A DNA stretch of 25,544 bases, from positions 1 to 25,544 of the forward strand of contig CAILQE010000047.1 of assembly GCA_903836325.1 (NCBI GenBank), in the 5' to 3' direction. This document shows, piece after piece, positions 7,777-14,899 of the stretch; within the stretch, counting starts at the first letter, position 1, and each line of letters begins with the position of its first letter. The translations under genes and the position numbers were made by a program. Source of the DNA: an uncultured Candidatus Saccharibacteria bacterium (lineage in GTDB: Bacteria > Patescibacteriota > Saccharimonadia > Saccharimonadales > UBA4665). The notes under the pieces were generated by a model, which was not told where the DNA came from, made no database searches, and worked only from the letters and a program-made list of their open reading frames with translations.

Positions 7777-7873
7777 TTATTAGCATATTAGAATTCTTAA
7801 TATTTTATCTAAATCGATAATTTAAATATGATTTAAAATTAATCTGAGATGCAGTAGGGTGGTTAGTGTTCTT

Positions 7874-7882
7874 TGGTATAGA
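7874..7882 (+). promoter_or_regulatory. Extended -10 promoter of P-type ATPase gene
   Basis: TGG-TATAGA (7874-7882), with 8 nt to the ATG at 7891 and no Shine-Dalgarno. An overlapping alternative -10, TAGAAT, sits at 7879-7884. No -35 is evident. A leaderless or near-leaderless mRNA is predicted. Confidence 0.55.
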
Positions 7883-7890
7883 ATATATAC

Positions 7891-10326
7891 ATGCTAAAAG
7901 ATCTTTCATCCAAGGATGTTAAAAAATTACAGCAACAGTATGGTCCAAATACTCTTCAAGTAGACAGCAGCAAAAATAAAGCCGTTCTAGCATTCCTAGC
8001 AAGATTTAAAAATCCCCTCGTTATTATTCTTCTTTTTGCAGCTACCTTATCTTTATTTTTTGGAGACAAAGCAAGTTTCTTCATAATATCAACAATAATA
8101 CTTTTAAGCGTAGGCCTTGATTTTATTAATACTTATCGTTCTCAAAAAGCAGCTGAAGCTTTAAAAGATAAAGTTAGAGTTAAATCTTTAGTAATTCGTG
8201 GAGGCAAAGAACAGCTCGTAATGGTAAGCGAATTAGTGCCAGGAGATATAGTCATATTATCTGCTGGAAAGATTGTGCCTGCTGATGGAGAAACAATTGA
8301 AAGTGAGAGTCTGTTCGCGAACGAAGCCGCTCTAACAGGCGAGTCTTTCCCTCAAGGTAAACCTATTGGCTCTGAATTATTCATGGGTAGCGGTATCGTT
8401 AGTGGATCAGGTAAAATGCGAGTCACTCAAACTGGTCAATCAACAAATTTCGCACATATAGCTCAAGCACTTCAATCAGCATATAGAACTACGGAATTCG
8501 AAAAAGAAATTAAAGACTTTAGTGTTCTTATAATTAAGATAACTTTTGTATTAGTACTCTTTGTATTTCTTATAAACGTACTATTTCACCGTAATATACT
8601 TGAATCCATATTATTCAGTTTGGCATTAGCTGTTGGATTAACGCCAGAATTACTTCCATTAATCATAAGCCTTAATCTTACTAAAGGCTCCCTTAAAATG
8701 GCTAATGAAGGAGTTATTGTTAAACAATTATCCGCTGTTCAGAATTTCGGCAGTATGGATATACTTTGCACAGATAAAACTGGCACATTAACCGAAGACA
8801 AAATCGCTTTAATGAGATATGTAGATGGAAAAAACAATAGCTCAGATAACGTATTGCTCTTAGGATATTTAGCAAGTATATATTCAACTAGTTTCGAGAA
8901 CCCCCTTGATACAGCAGTTGTCAGCCACACTGGAGTAAATATATCTTCATATCGAAAGATAGATGAGATTCCTTTCGATTTTGAAAGAAAAAGGGAAGCG
9001 GTTATAGTTCACCACGTTCACGAAAAGCGACGGTTCCTAATTGTTAAAGGCGCCCCTGAAGAAATAATAAAAATATCTAATACTTACGGAGATAATAAAA
9101 CTCATATTAGCGCTCACCTAAGTAGCACGATTAAAGAAACTTACGACAAATTAAGTCGAAATGGTTTCCGCGTACTAGCTATAGCCTCAAAGGAAATTGA
9201 ACCTGAAAAACACTACGATCCAAATGACGAGAAAGACTTAACATTTCATGGATTCTTGGCTTTTCTAGATCCAGCCAAATCATCAGTTTCTGAAACACTA
9301 GAGCGAATGCGCAATATGGGAATAACTACTAAAATAATAACTGGAGACAATGCCTACGTCACCCAGAAGATAGCTGAAGATATAGGATTAGTAATAGAAA
9401 GCATATTAACAGGAGAAGAACTAGATAAATTATCTGAACGCGAACTAATACTAGCTGTAGAGAAAACAAATGTTTTCGCACGTGTTAATCCTGAACAGAA
9501 AATGCAGATAATTAAGGCGCTCCAAGCTAATGGTCACGTTGTAGGATACATGGGTGATGGAATAAATGATGCCCCTAGTTTAAGAGCTGCCGATGTTAGT
9601 ATTTCTGTCAATAACGCGGTTGACGTTGCAAAGGAAGCAGCTGACTTTATTTTATTACGTAAAAGTCTACATGAACTTGTGAACGGTATTACTGAAGGTA
9701 GAAAAACATTCTCTAATACTATGAAGTATTTAAGAATGAGTTTGAGTTCTAATTTCGGAAACATGTTTTCTATGGCAGGAGCTTCATTATTTCTACCTTT
9801 CCTTCCAATGTTAGCAACTCAGATATTATTGAATAATCTTCTATATGATTCTTCCCAGTTTGCTATACCTTTAGATAACGTTGATGAATCCGAAATAATT
9901 AAACCTCACACTCTGAGTATTCGTGAAATTAAAAAATTCATGTGGTCTTATGGACTACTTAGCTCTATCTTCGACTTTACAACCTTTGGAGTTCTACTTT
10001 TAGTATTTCATGCAGATCAATCCTTGTTCCAAGCAGGATGGTTCCTAGAGTCTATTATGACCCAAGTTTTTGTTGTCTACATAATTCGTACCAAATTAGT
10101 TCCATTCAAGGAAAGCAGGCCATCGACATTACTTATATTTAGCACGCTACTAGTTATACTAACTTCGTTGCTAATAGTCCTATTACCTATTCGTAACTTA
10201 TTCCACTTCGGACATCTTTTACCAATACAAATCATATCTTTAAGTGGTGTTGTTGTACTCTACTTATTCTTTGCGCAATTAATAAAAAGTAGATTCTATG
10301 GTGATTCTATTAAATCTAAGATGTGA
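7891..10326 (+). CDS. mgtA: P-type ATPase, Mg2+-transporting (MgtA/P3B-like)
   Basis: 811-residue inner-membrane P-type ATPase. All core motifs are present: actuator TGES (149-152), phosphorylation site DKTGTLT with Asp295, TGDN, and hinge GDGINDAP (555-562). The transmembrane-4 signature AVGLTPELLPLIIS (from 247), the run QNFGSMDILCTDKTGTLT and the C-terminal NLLYDSSQFAIPLDNVD match MgtA/MgtB Mg2+ importers rather than Ca2+, heavy-metal or K+ pumps. The N-terminal cytoplasmic extension is shorter than in enterobacterial MgtA (about 900 residues). No long 5' leader exists, so the RNA-based Mg2+ sensing known from Salmonella mgtA is absent. The gene ends in TGA, and no terminator hairpin is obvious downstream. 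Confidence 0.93.
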   Translation: MLKDLSSKDVKKLQQQYGPNTLQVDSSKNKAVLAFLARFKNPLVIILLFAATLSLFFGDKASFFIISTIILLSVGLDFINTYRSQKAAEALKDKVRVKSLVIRGGKEQLVMVSELVPGDIVILSAGKIVPADGETIESESLFANEAALTGESFPQGKPIGSELFMGSGIVSGSGKMRVTQTGQSTNFAHIAQALQSAYRTTEFEKEIKDFSVLIIKITFVLVLFVFLINVLFHRNILESILFSLALAVGLTPELLPLIISLNLTKGSLKMANEGVIVKQLSAVQNFGSMDILCTDKTGTLTEDKIALMRYVDGKNNSSDNVLLLGYLASIYSTSFENPLDTAVVSHTGVNISSYRKIDEIPFDFERKREAVIVHHVHEKRRFLIVKGAPEEIIKISNTYGDNKTHISAHLSSTIKETYDKLSRNGFRVLAIASKEIEPEKHYDPNDEKDLTFHGFLAFLDPAKSSVSETLERMRNMGITTKIITGDNAYVTQKIAEDIGLVIESILTGEELDKLSERELILAVEKTNVFARVNPEQKMQIIKALQANGHVVGYMGDGINDAPSLRAADVSISVNNAVDVAKEAADFILLRKSLHELVNGITEGRKTFSNTMKYLRMSLSSNFGNMFSMAGASLFLPFLPMLATQILLNNLLYDSSQFAIPLDNVDESEIIKPHTLSIREIKKFMWSYGLLSSIFDFTTFGVLLLVFHADQSLFQAGWFLESIMTQVFVVYIIRTKLVPFKESRPSTLLIFSTLLVILTSLLIVLLPIRNLFHFGHLLPIQIISLSGVVVLYLFFAQLIKSRFYGDSIKSKM

Positions 10327-10437
10327 AAATATGGGCGATATTGACATCAATGCAAATTACTAAATCTAATGAAGTAATAAGTACTATTTAATTAATATTA
10401 AAATTAGGCATGAAATGTTCTTAATATTGAATATTCA

Positions 10438-10466
10438 TTGCGTTTATGTTATAGTATTAATATAAT
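10438..10466 (+). promoter_or_regulatory. Promoter of 218-aa gene
   Basis: TTGCGT (10438-10443), 17 nt, TATAAT (10461-10466), then a leader of about 20 nt with GGGAG (10482-10486), 7 nt before the ATG at 10494. The rest of the 167-nt gap after the ATPase gene is AT-rich with one weak inverted repeat (AATATTAA 10394-10401 / TTAATATT 10421-10428). Confidence 0.6.
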
Positions 10467-10493
10467 AAAAGTTTAAGTGTTGGGAGTTTTAAG

Positions 10494-11150
10494 ATGAGAA
10501 AAAATGAAGTAAATCATATAGTGAGTATCTACGACCAAAATATTGGTAACGATATAGGATTGGATCCTGCAACTTTTGTAATAGCGGCCTTATCGGAAGA
10601 TCAATTAGTTGAGAGTAAAAGATTTATGAAAAACCAAGACGAAGAATCATTCAATAAATTAATGAATATTCGTAACAAAGAAATATATTTAACGCCAGAA
10701 GATTTACCCGTTGATAAGTCAATAGAAGAATTACTAACTCAACCTAATAAATCACTTATCGATTGGTTTGATCATCAGGTAGAGATTACTATTGCGTCTA
10801 CAAAGAGAGATCTCTTACGAAGTGATTATGTTAAATTAAGAGAAGTAACTGAAAAGCAATATGTGCTTACAAAACGTTTTGTTGGAAAAACAGCTATTGC
10901 TGGTTTTATAACTGGTACTCTATTCGGTATGGGCCTCGATTATGAACTTCAAGAATCAGCTAATACTGCTATGAGAAATTTAGGCGCAAATCAACATATA
11001 CCAATTTACTCCCATAGACCTATCGATATCGTTGTAGGTCTAGTTGGATCAATTGGTGGAGCAACGGCTGGATCGTTAATAGCAACTAAACTAAGTCCGA
11101 GAATAGCTAAAAGAAAAGCTCAAAAATTAATAGACAAAAATAGTATTTAA
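10494..11150 (+). CDS. Hypothetical protein with two glycine-rich C-terminal helices, 218 aa
   Basis: I do not recognise the family. The first 120 residues are charged and helical (LSEDQLVESKRFMKNQ; LTPEDLPVDKSIEELL) with no signal peptide. Two hydrophobic, glycine-rich segments follow: AIAGFITGTLFGMGLDYEL (about 134-152) and IDIVVGLVGSIGGATAGSLI (about 177-196), with small residues spaced as in glycine zippers. The end is very basic (SPRIAKRKAQKLIDK). This suggests a soluble N-terminal domain attached to a helical hairpin in the membrane, with both ends in the cytoplasm. It has its own two-box promoter and a ribosome site (GGGAG, 7-nt spacing). A scaffold, a membrane-anchored sensor and a pore-forming protein are all possible; none is supported beyond topology. 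Confidence 0.75.
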   Translation: MRKNEVNHIVSIYDQNIGNDIGLDPATFVIAALSEDQLVESKRFMKNQDEESFNKLMNIRNKEIYLTPEDLPVDKSIEELLTQPNKSLIDWFDHQVEITIASTKRDLLRSDYVKLREVTEKQYVLTKRFVGKTAIAGFITGTLFGMGLDYELQESANTAMRNLGANQHIPIYSHRPIDIVVGLVGSIGGATAGSLIATKLSPRIAKRKAQKLIDKNSI

Positions 11151-11202
11151 TATTCAGTCTAGCTATATATATTTTCGAAATTTCATTTTTATGTAAATGC
11201 TA

Positions 11203-11208
11203 TATAAT
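11203..11208 (+). promoter_or_regulatory. -10 element upstream of 187-aa membrane protein gene
   Basis: TATAAT, 23 nt before the ATG at 11232. The -35 region holds only a poor match (ATTTCA around 11180-11185). The short leader shows no Shine-Dalgarno. Confidence 0.45.
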
Positions 11209-11231
11209 AAGCATTAACATAATGATTTAAA

Positions 11232-11795
11232 ATGAAAGAAAATTACATGGCGAAAAATAATAGAAAAACAATTGACACAGTATTTGTCAGTCTAGGGTTA
11301 ATAGCAACAATATTTCTAATACTAGCTGGAATTGGATCTTGGTATGGATATAGCTTTGCAGATAATAACGTTAAAGATCAGTTAACTGCAGAAAAAGTAT
11401 ATTTCCCAACTACTGATTCATTAGCATTTAAATCACTTCCTGCTGCCGATCAAACTGAGATGTCTAAATATGCAGGTCAACAATTAGTTAATGGCAAACA
11501 AGCTAAAGTCTATGCTAACAACTATATAAATGTTCACTTGAGTCAAATAGCTGGCGGTAAGACATATTCACAAGTTAGTGCAGCCTTGCAAGCTGATCCA
11601 ACCAATACAACACTTAAAGTTCAACAACAGTTGCTATTTCAGGGAGAAACTCTCAGAGGACTTCTCTTAGGAGATGGCTATGGATTCTGGATGTTCGGAC
11701 AAATTGCTTGGTACGCTAGTTACGTTTCATTCCTAGGATCTATCATTATGGCCGTACTAGTTATTTTTGGACTTAGAAGAATTAATAAATCTTAG
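11232..11795 (+). CDS. Small membrane protein with N- and C-terminal helices and an outside domain, 187 aa
   Basis: One transmembrane helix near the start (TVFVSLGLIATIFLILAGIGSW), an extracytoplasmic domain of about 110 residues, and a C-terminal helix (YASYVSFLGSIIMAVLVIFG) followed by RRINKS. The outside part contains AEKVYFP, then QAKVYANNYINVHLSQIAGGKTYSQV. This resembles actinobacterial membrane proteins often mislabelled 'aromatic ring-opening dioxygenase LigA' (an AEKI... segment, then Ala-rich AxxI..H...GkTY); I recall this match from memory and hold it at low confidence. Translation may start at 11232 or at Met6 (11247, MAKNNRK); no ribosome site decides. It is probably an exported or anchored protein of unknown function, ending at a strong terminator. 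Confidence 0.75.
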   Translation: MKENYMAKNNRKTIDTVFVSLGLIATIFLILAGIGSWYGYSFADNNVKDQLTAEKVYFPTTDSLAFKSLPAADQTEMSKYAGQQLVNGKQAKVYANNYINVHLSQIAGGKTYSQVSAALQADPTNTTLKVQQQLLFQGETLRGLLLGDGYGFWMFGQIAWYASYVSFLGSIIMAVLVIFGLRRINKS

Positions 11796-11831
11796 TAATT
11801 TAAATCTTACTAGAAGAATAGTTTTTAATAT

Positions 11832-11863
11832 AAAAATACCCCCTTTAACTAGAGGGTATTTTT
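11832..11863. terminator. Bidirectional intrinsic terminator
   Basis: AAAAATACCCCCT (11832-11844), loop TTAACT, AGAGGGTATTTTT (11851-11863); one internal mismatch. The stem is flanked by A5 and T5, so it ends transcripts on both strands: the 187-aa gene from the left and the DUF5684-like gene, whose stop is at 11866, from the right. Confidence 0.9.
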
Positions 11864-11865
11864 AA

Positions 11866-12222
11866 TTATTTAGACAATCTTGGCTTCTTATATTTAGCTT
11901 TACTGAATGCCAAAATTAGATATCCAATAGGAATGAATATAAACAGCCCGAAAAATGCGAATGCCTTGGATTTACCAAATACCTTAGCCAACCTAAATGC
12001 AGTAAGTATTGCCCAAATTAAATTTATACCTGGTATAAGCAGAGTTAATGATAACCAAGGGTTGTATCCTAAAATTTCAAAAAATACCCATTTTCCATAA
12101 AATGGAATTAATGCTTTCCATCCAGGTCTTCCGGCTTTTACGAATATTCTCCAACCAGCCACAATAATTGACACTATTAGCGCTAGACTTAATATAATTA
12201 ATGCGATTAATATATTTTTCAT
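11866..12222 (-). CDS. DUF5684-like small membrane protein
   Basis: 118 residues with about four hydrophobic segments. The pattern WRIFVKAGRPGWKALIPFYG, then FEILGYNPW, LLIPGINLIWAI, RLAKVFGKSKAFAFFG and IPIGYLILAF matches small membrane proteins carrying DUF5684 (conserved IF.KAG.PGW.ALIP.YN, and FGKS...F). Such proteins are often linked to signal peptidase or envelope genes, but no biochemical role is known to me. It ends next to the bidirectional terminator. Translation signals are weak: AGGT then an A-rich stretch before the ATG. It lies downstream of the Y-family polymerase gene on the same strand, with a 71-nt gap holding a short tandem repeat. Confidence 0.75.
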   Translation of the reverse strand: MKNILIALIILSLALIVSIIVAGWRIFVKAGRPGWKALIPFYGKWVFFEILGYNPWLSLTLLIPGINLIWAILTAFRLAKVFGKSKAFAFFGLFIFIPIGYLILAFSKAKYKKPRLSK

Positions 12223-12233
12223 TTTTTTTCTTT

Positions 12234-12258
12234 ACCTATTTATATGACCTATTTATAT
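12234..12258. repeat. Two tandem copies of a 12-bp unit
   Basis: ACCTATTTATAT at 12234-12245 and 12247-12258, separated by one G. On the minus strand it reads ATATAAATAGGT twice, just before the start of the DUF5684-like gene. The unit contains both a TATAAA-like -10 and an AGGT that could act as a weak ribosome site. Confidence 0.7.
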
Positions 12259-12293
12259 CACTGATACTAAGCATAAACAAGAATAGCAGTTAT

Positions 12294-13529
12294 CTATTCT
12301 ATCTTACCAAAAGCTACTCTCTTAATTATTACATCTTGCATATTAGCCATTAGGGCAGGGGTTAGGGTAAATTCGCCGTACCTATCATTAACTTCATCGG
12401 AAGCATCAGCAATACTATATAGATCAGCTTCAAAAGAATTAAATAAACTTATTTGCCGGTATTTTAGATCCTTAAGATCGTAAACTGTTACAGATATATT
12501 AGTAACTTTAGATGATATATCTATTAATCTTATTGCCTTCATAGCAGAGAAGTGTATTTGCTGAGTAGCAAATATTCTTTCTTTAGTCTTCTGTCTGTGG
12601 CCAAAGAATTTATATCCTTCAAATCCCAAGGTGATATATATACCTCCTGCGGTTAAATTAGCACTTCTAAGGCGTCTTCCAACTTTTTCAGATAACTTCA
12701 TTACTAACTTAGAAATCTCGTTAATATCCATCGTTCTTTGCCCCAGGGCATATTGTTGTCCTATGGTCTTTCTACCAAAATCTATTTGATCTATTGGATA
12801 TCCGCGTAGTCTTAGATACCAATAGTATCCGACTATGCCTCCAAAGACCTGTTTCTTTAACTTATCTAAATCTGAATCCAGAAATTGAAGGGGGGTATAT
12901 ATACCATTCAGATTAAGTCTTGCTTGATACCGATAATTAATTCCCGGTAAGTCTATTAAGCTAAGCCTGGATAGGATTTCTCTTAAGTTTGTGTGGTCTA
13001 TCCTATCCATTCCATCAGGCTTATTAAGTCCTGCTGCGAGTTTAGCTAAAAAACGATTAGGCGCAATTCCTACGTTAATAGTGACGTAAGAACCTAGCTC
13101 CTTCTTAACGTCTTCTTTAATCTTCATACCAATCTCTTCCATTGTCATACCTGCACGTATCGCCGGAGAGCCTTCGAAATCTATAGCGAATTCATCTACA
13201 GACTTAGCAACAACATTATTGGTATATTTATTTAAAACCTTGCTGAATCTTCTATTGGCATCGAAATATTTCTCAGGGTCCGGCATCATAACAATAACTC
13301 CTGGATATATTTTCCTGGCATCAGCAACACTAAGCCCAAGAGCAAGTCCTAGTGCCTTAGCTTCATAAGAAGAGGCAATTATCATACCCCTTGGAGTGTC
13401 ATAAGCCGCAATAACTACTGGCTTATTCCTGATTAAGGGATTGGCTTGTTGTTCAATAATAGCGAAGCAACTATTAAGATCAACGTGCATAGTTAAAGCT
13501 TCTTTTTTACTAATCTCCATATCCATCAC
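12294..13529 (-). CDS. Y-family DNA polymerase (UmuC/DinB-like translesion polymerase)
   Basis: 411 residues; copies damaged DNA by translesion synthesis. Palm catalytic residues are Asp17 (MHVDLNSCFA) and Asp112-Glu113 (KSVDEFAIDF); the steric-gate aromatic is Phe22. A helix-hairpin-helix region follows (LSLIDLPGINYRYQARLNLNGI), then a little-finger domain. QISLF at 359-363 fits the beta-clamp binding consensus QxxLF, and the ending EVNDRYGEFTLTPAL...KRVAFG is typical of UmuC-type polymerases. Start options are GTG 13529 (GAGG 6 nt upstream), ATG 13526, ATG 13520 or ATG 13490 (giving MHVDLNS). The gene start overlaps the end of the small upstream gene by up to 20 nt, so the two are coupled. 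There is no umuD-like gene in the window. Confidence 0.93.
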   Translation of the reverse strand: MMDMEISKKEALTMHVDLNSCFAIIEQQANPLIRNKPVVIAAYDTPRGMIIASSYEAKALGLALGLSVADARKIYPGVIVMMPDPEKYFDANRRFSKVLNKYTNNVVAKSVDEFAIDFEGSPAIRAGMTMEEIGMKIKEDVKKELGSYVTINVGIAPNRFLAKLAAGLNKPDGMDRIDHTNLREILSRLSLIDLPGINYRYQARLNLNGIYTPLQFLDSDLDKLKKQVFGGIVGYYWYLRLRGYPIDQIDFGRKTIGQQYALGQRTMDINEISKLVMKLSEKVGRRLRSANLTAGGIYITLGFEGYKFFGHRQKTKERIFATQQIHFSAMKAIRLIDISSKVTNISVTVYDLKDLKYRQISLFNSFEADLYSIADASDEVNDRYGEFTLTPALMANMQDVIIKRVAFGKIE

Positions 13530-13776
13530 TAATAGCCTCTACTATCCAATGCAAATTATCTGTGTTTAGCTTCATCCTAAACCACAGACTATGCTCTGAA
13601 TCAGTTAATTCATAAATATGAAATAAGGTACGACCTTCACGGAACTTGTGATGATATCCTATTTCTCCTACTCTGTATTCTTTATTTTGCCAACTAATCA
13701 AATGGGGTAGGGCCATCTTCTTTCTAGCTGAATAGTACATAACAACACTAACTTCTTGGTCAATTTTTTGTCTCAT
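13510..13776 (-). CDS. Small DUF6504-like protein coupled to the Y-family polymerase
   Basis: 88 residues from the ATG at 13776; a TTG at 13782 would add two and is better spaced from AGGA. The core reads PHLISWQNKEYRVGEIGYHH, then TLFHIYELTDSEHSLWFRMKL and DNLHWIVEAISDG. This is the pattern of small one-domain proteins (P..f.W.g..Y.V.ev...W / yel...g.....l..d...w.v) annotated DUF6504 and found near imuA/imuB/dnaE2 translesion genes in Actinobacteria; I recall that family from memory. Here it lies directly upstream of, and overlaps, a Y-family polymerase gene, which supports a shared role in lesion bypass. No catalytic residues are apparent; an adaptor or DNA/polymerase-binding role is inference. 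Confidence 0.7.
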   Translation of the reverse strand: MRQKIDQEVSVVMYYSARKKMALPHLISWQNKEYRVGEIGYHHKFREGRTLFHIYELTDSEHSLWFRMKLNTDNLHWIVEAISDGYGD

Positions 13777-13803
13777 AAGCAAATAGATCCTTTTTATTAA
13801 AAA

Positions 13804-13846
13804 TTTATAAGGTCACTGGGGTTTTTAATTAAACTAGTTGTCTAGT
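13804..13846 (-). promoter_or_regulatory. Putative promoter with adjacent palindrome for the polymerase operon
   Basis: Minus-strand TATAAA (13804-13809) lies 17 nt from a poor -35, TTAATT (13827-13832). Directly abutting it is the inverted repeat ACTAG-TTGT-CTAGT (13833-13846). A repressor or activator site is plausible from position; it does not match the E. coli or Bacillus LexA box. The rest of 13847-13952 shows nothing I can name. Confidence 0.35.
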
Positions 13847-13952
13847 CGGGATCCGTAATCTATACGTAAGACTATGGATAAAATATATTTACTTAAATAA
13901 AGCTTATGAGAAAGAAGGATTTACCATCTCCCATATTGCTAAGTAAAGTATA

Positions 13953-14885
13953 TCAAATATACTTCTTATTTCGGGCATAAAATATGGCAGGTAGTCCGAC
14001 AATAAATGGCACCCACATATTAAATACTCTGAATATAATAGAAATGGATACAGCTTGAGGCAAAGTAGATCCAAAAATTACTAGGATAGCTACAAGTCCG
14101 GCATCTACTGAACCGACTCCTCCTGGAGCAGGGATAAGACTACCGAAAAGAACGGCGAAGTTATATGAAATGGCAATATCTGCAATATTAATATGGATTC
14201 CAAGAGCCCTTGAAGCGAAATAGAGACAAAGTACGTTAGATACATTTAGTATTAACTGAGCTGCAAAGGCGAGAGCAAGATTAGATTTTCTATCTTTGAA
14301 AGTTATTAATTGCTTTAATAAGTCCTTAAGAAATAGATTAAATCTCTTAACTTTTTTATATAAAAGAAAATTAGCGAAAACTATAAATATAAATATTAAT
14401 GTGGCATAAATAATATTAGTAAATTTAAGATGCAAATTAGTAATGGCCGAAAAATTACCAATAACAACTAGAGATAAAAGAGTTACAACTCCTGCGATAA
14501 GTCCTAATATATTATTAATTGCCACTAGTGCTAGAGCTTGAGTTTTAGTATTCTTAGATCTTACTAAAAAATCATAGAGCGTTCCAAGTGCACCAAGACC
14601 TGCAGGTAGTATCCTATTCATAGTATTAGCCGCAACCTGAACAATAGTAGACTTAATTACACCTAGCGGAAAGAAGGATAACTTAATATATGAATAAGCG
14701 GCTACTGAAAAATTTGTAAAAGTAAATAGTAATATTAGGTAAATAAAATCTTTATTACTATTTCTTATAAGGTCGATACTTTTTCTAAAATCTTTGAATA
14801 GTGAAAATAGAGATACGACTAGAAAAATAAAAAGCAATAGATATAAAATTCTAAATAATAATGTCTTTTGATCTTTACTTAGCAT
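13953..14885 (-). CDS. LPG-synthase transmembrane-domain protein (UPF0104, flippase-only)
   Basis: 310 residues, almost entirely hydrophobic, with about 8 membrane helices. The pattern NTMNRILPAGLGALGTLYDFLV near the middle and FGSLIPAPGGVGSVDAGLVAIL near the end is the signature of the lysylphosphatidylglycerol synthase transmembrane region (PF03706; also AglD/UPF0104 proteins). No aminoacyl-transferase domain follows, so if it acts on lipids it would do so as a flippase-like or membrane-scaffold subunit, not as an aminoacyl-lipid synthase. The -10 box sits 7 nt before the ATG and starts just after the LCP stop codon, so the gene has its own leaderless transcript besides possible readthrough from LCP. 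Confidence 0.88.
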   Translation of the reverse strand: MLSKDQKTLLFRILYLLLFIFLVVSLFSLFKDFRKSIDLIRNSNKDFIYLILLFTFTNFSVAAYSYIKLSFFPLGVIKSTIVQVAANTMNRILPAGLGALGTLYDFLVRSKNTKTQALALVAINNILGLIAGVVTLLSLVVIGNFSAITNLHLKFTNIIYATLIFIFIVFANFLLYKKVKRFNLFLKDLLKQLITFKDRKSNLALAFAAQLILNVSNVLCLYFASRALGIHINIADIAISYNFAVLFGSLIPAPGGVGSVDAGLVAILVIFGSTLPQAVSISIIFRVFNMWVPFIVGLPAIFYARNKKYI

Positions 14886-14892
14886 CTATTAA

Positions 14893-14898
14893 ATTATA
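14893..14898 (-). promoter_or_regulatory. -10 element for leaderless UPF0104 gene
   Basis: Minus-strand TATAAT, squeezed between the LCP stop (14900-14902) and the ATG at 14885, with 7 nt between the box and the ATG. No Shine-Dalgarno and no clear -35. Confidence 0.65.
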
Positions 14899-14899
14899 A

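Noticed and set aside
10324..10326. UGA recoded as glycine (code 25)
   Set aside because: TGA ends the ATPase at its natural length, and no conserved glycine in any gene is encoded by TGA.
10394..10428. AATATTAA/TTAATATT inverted repeat as a terminator
   Set aside because: Only A-T pairs, a 19-nt loop and no U-tract; too weak to call.
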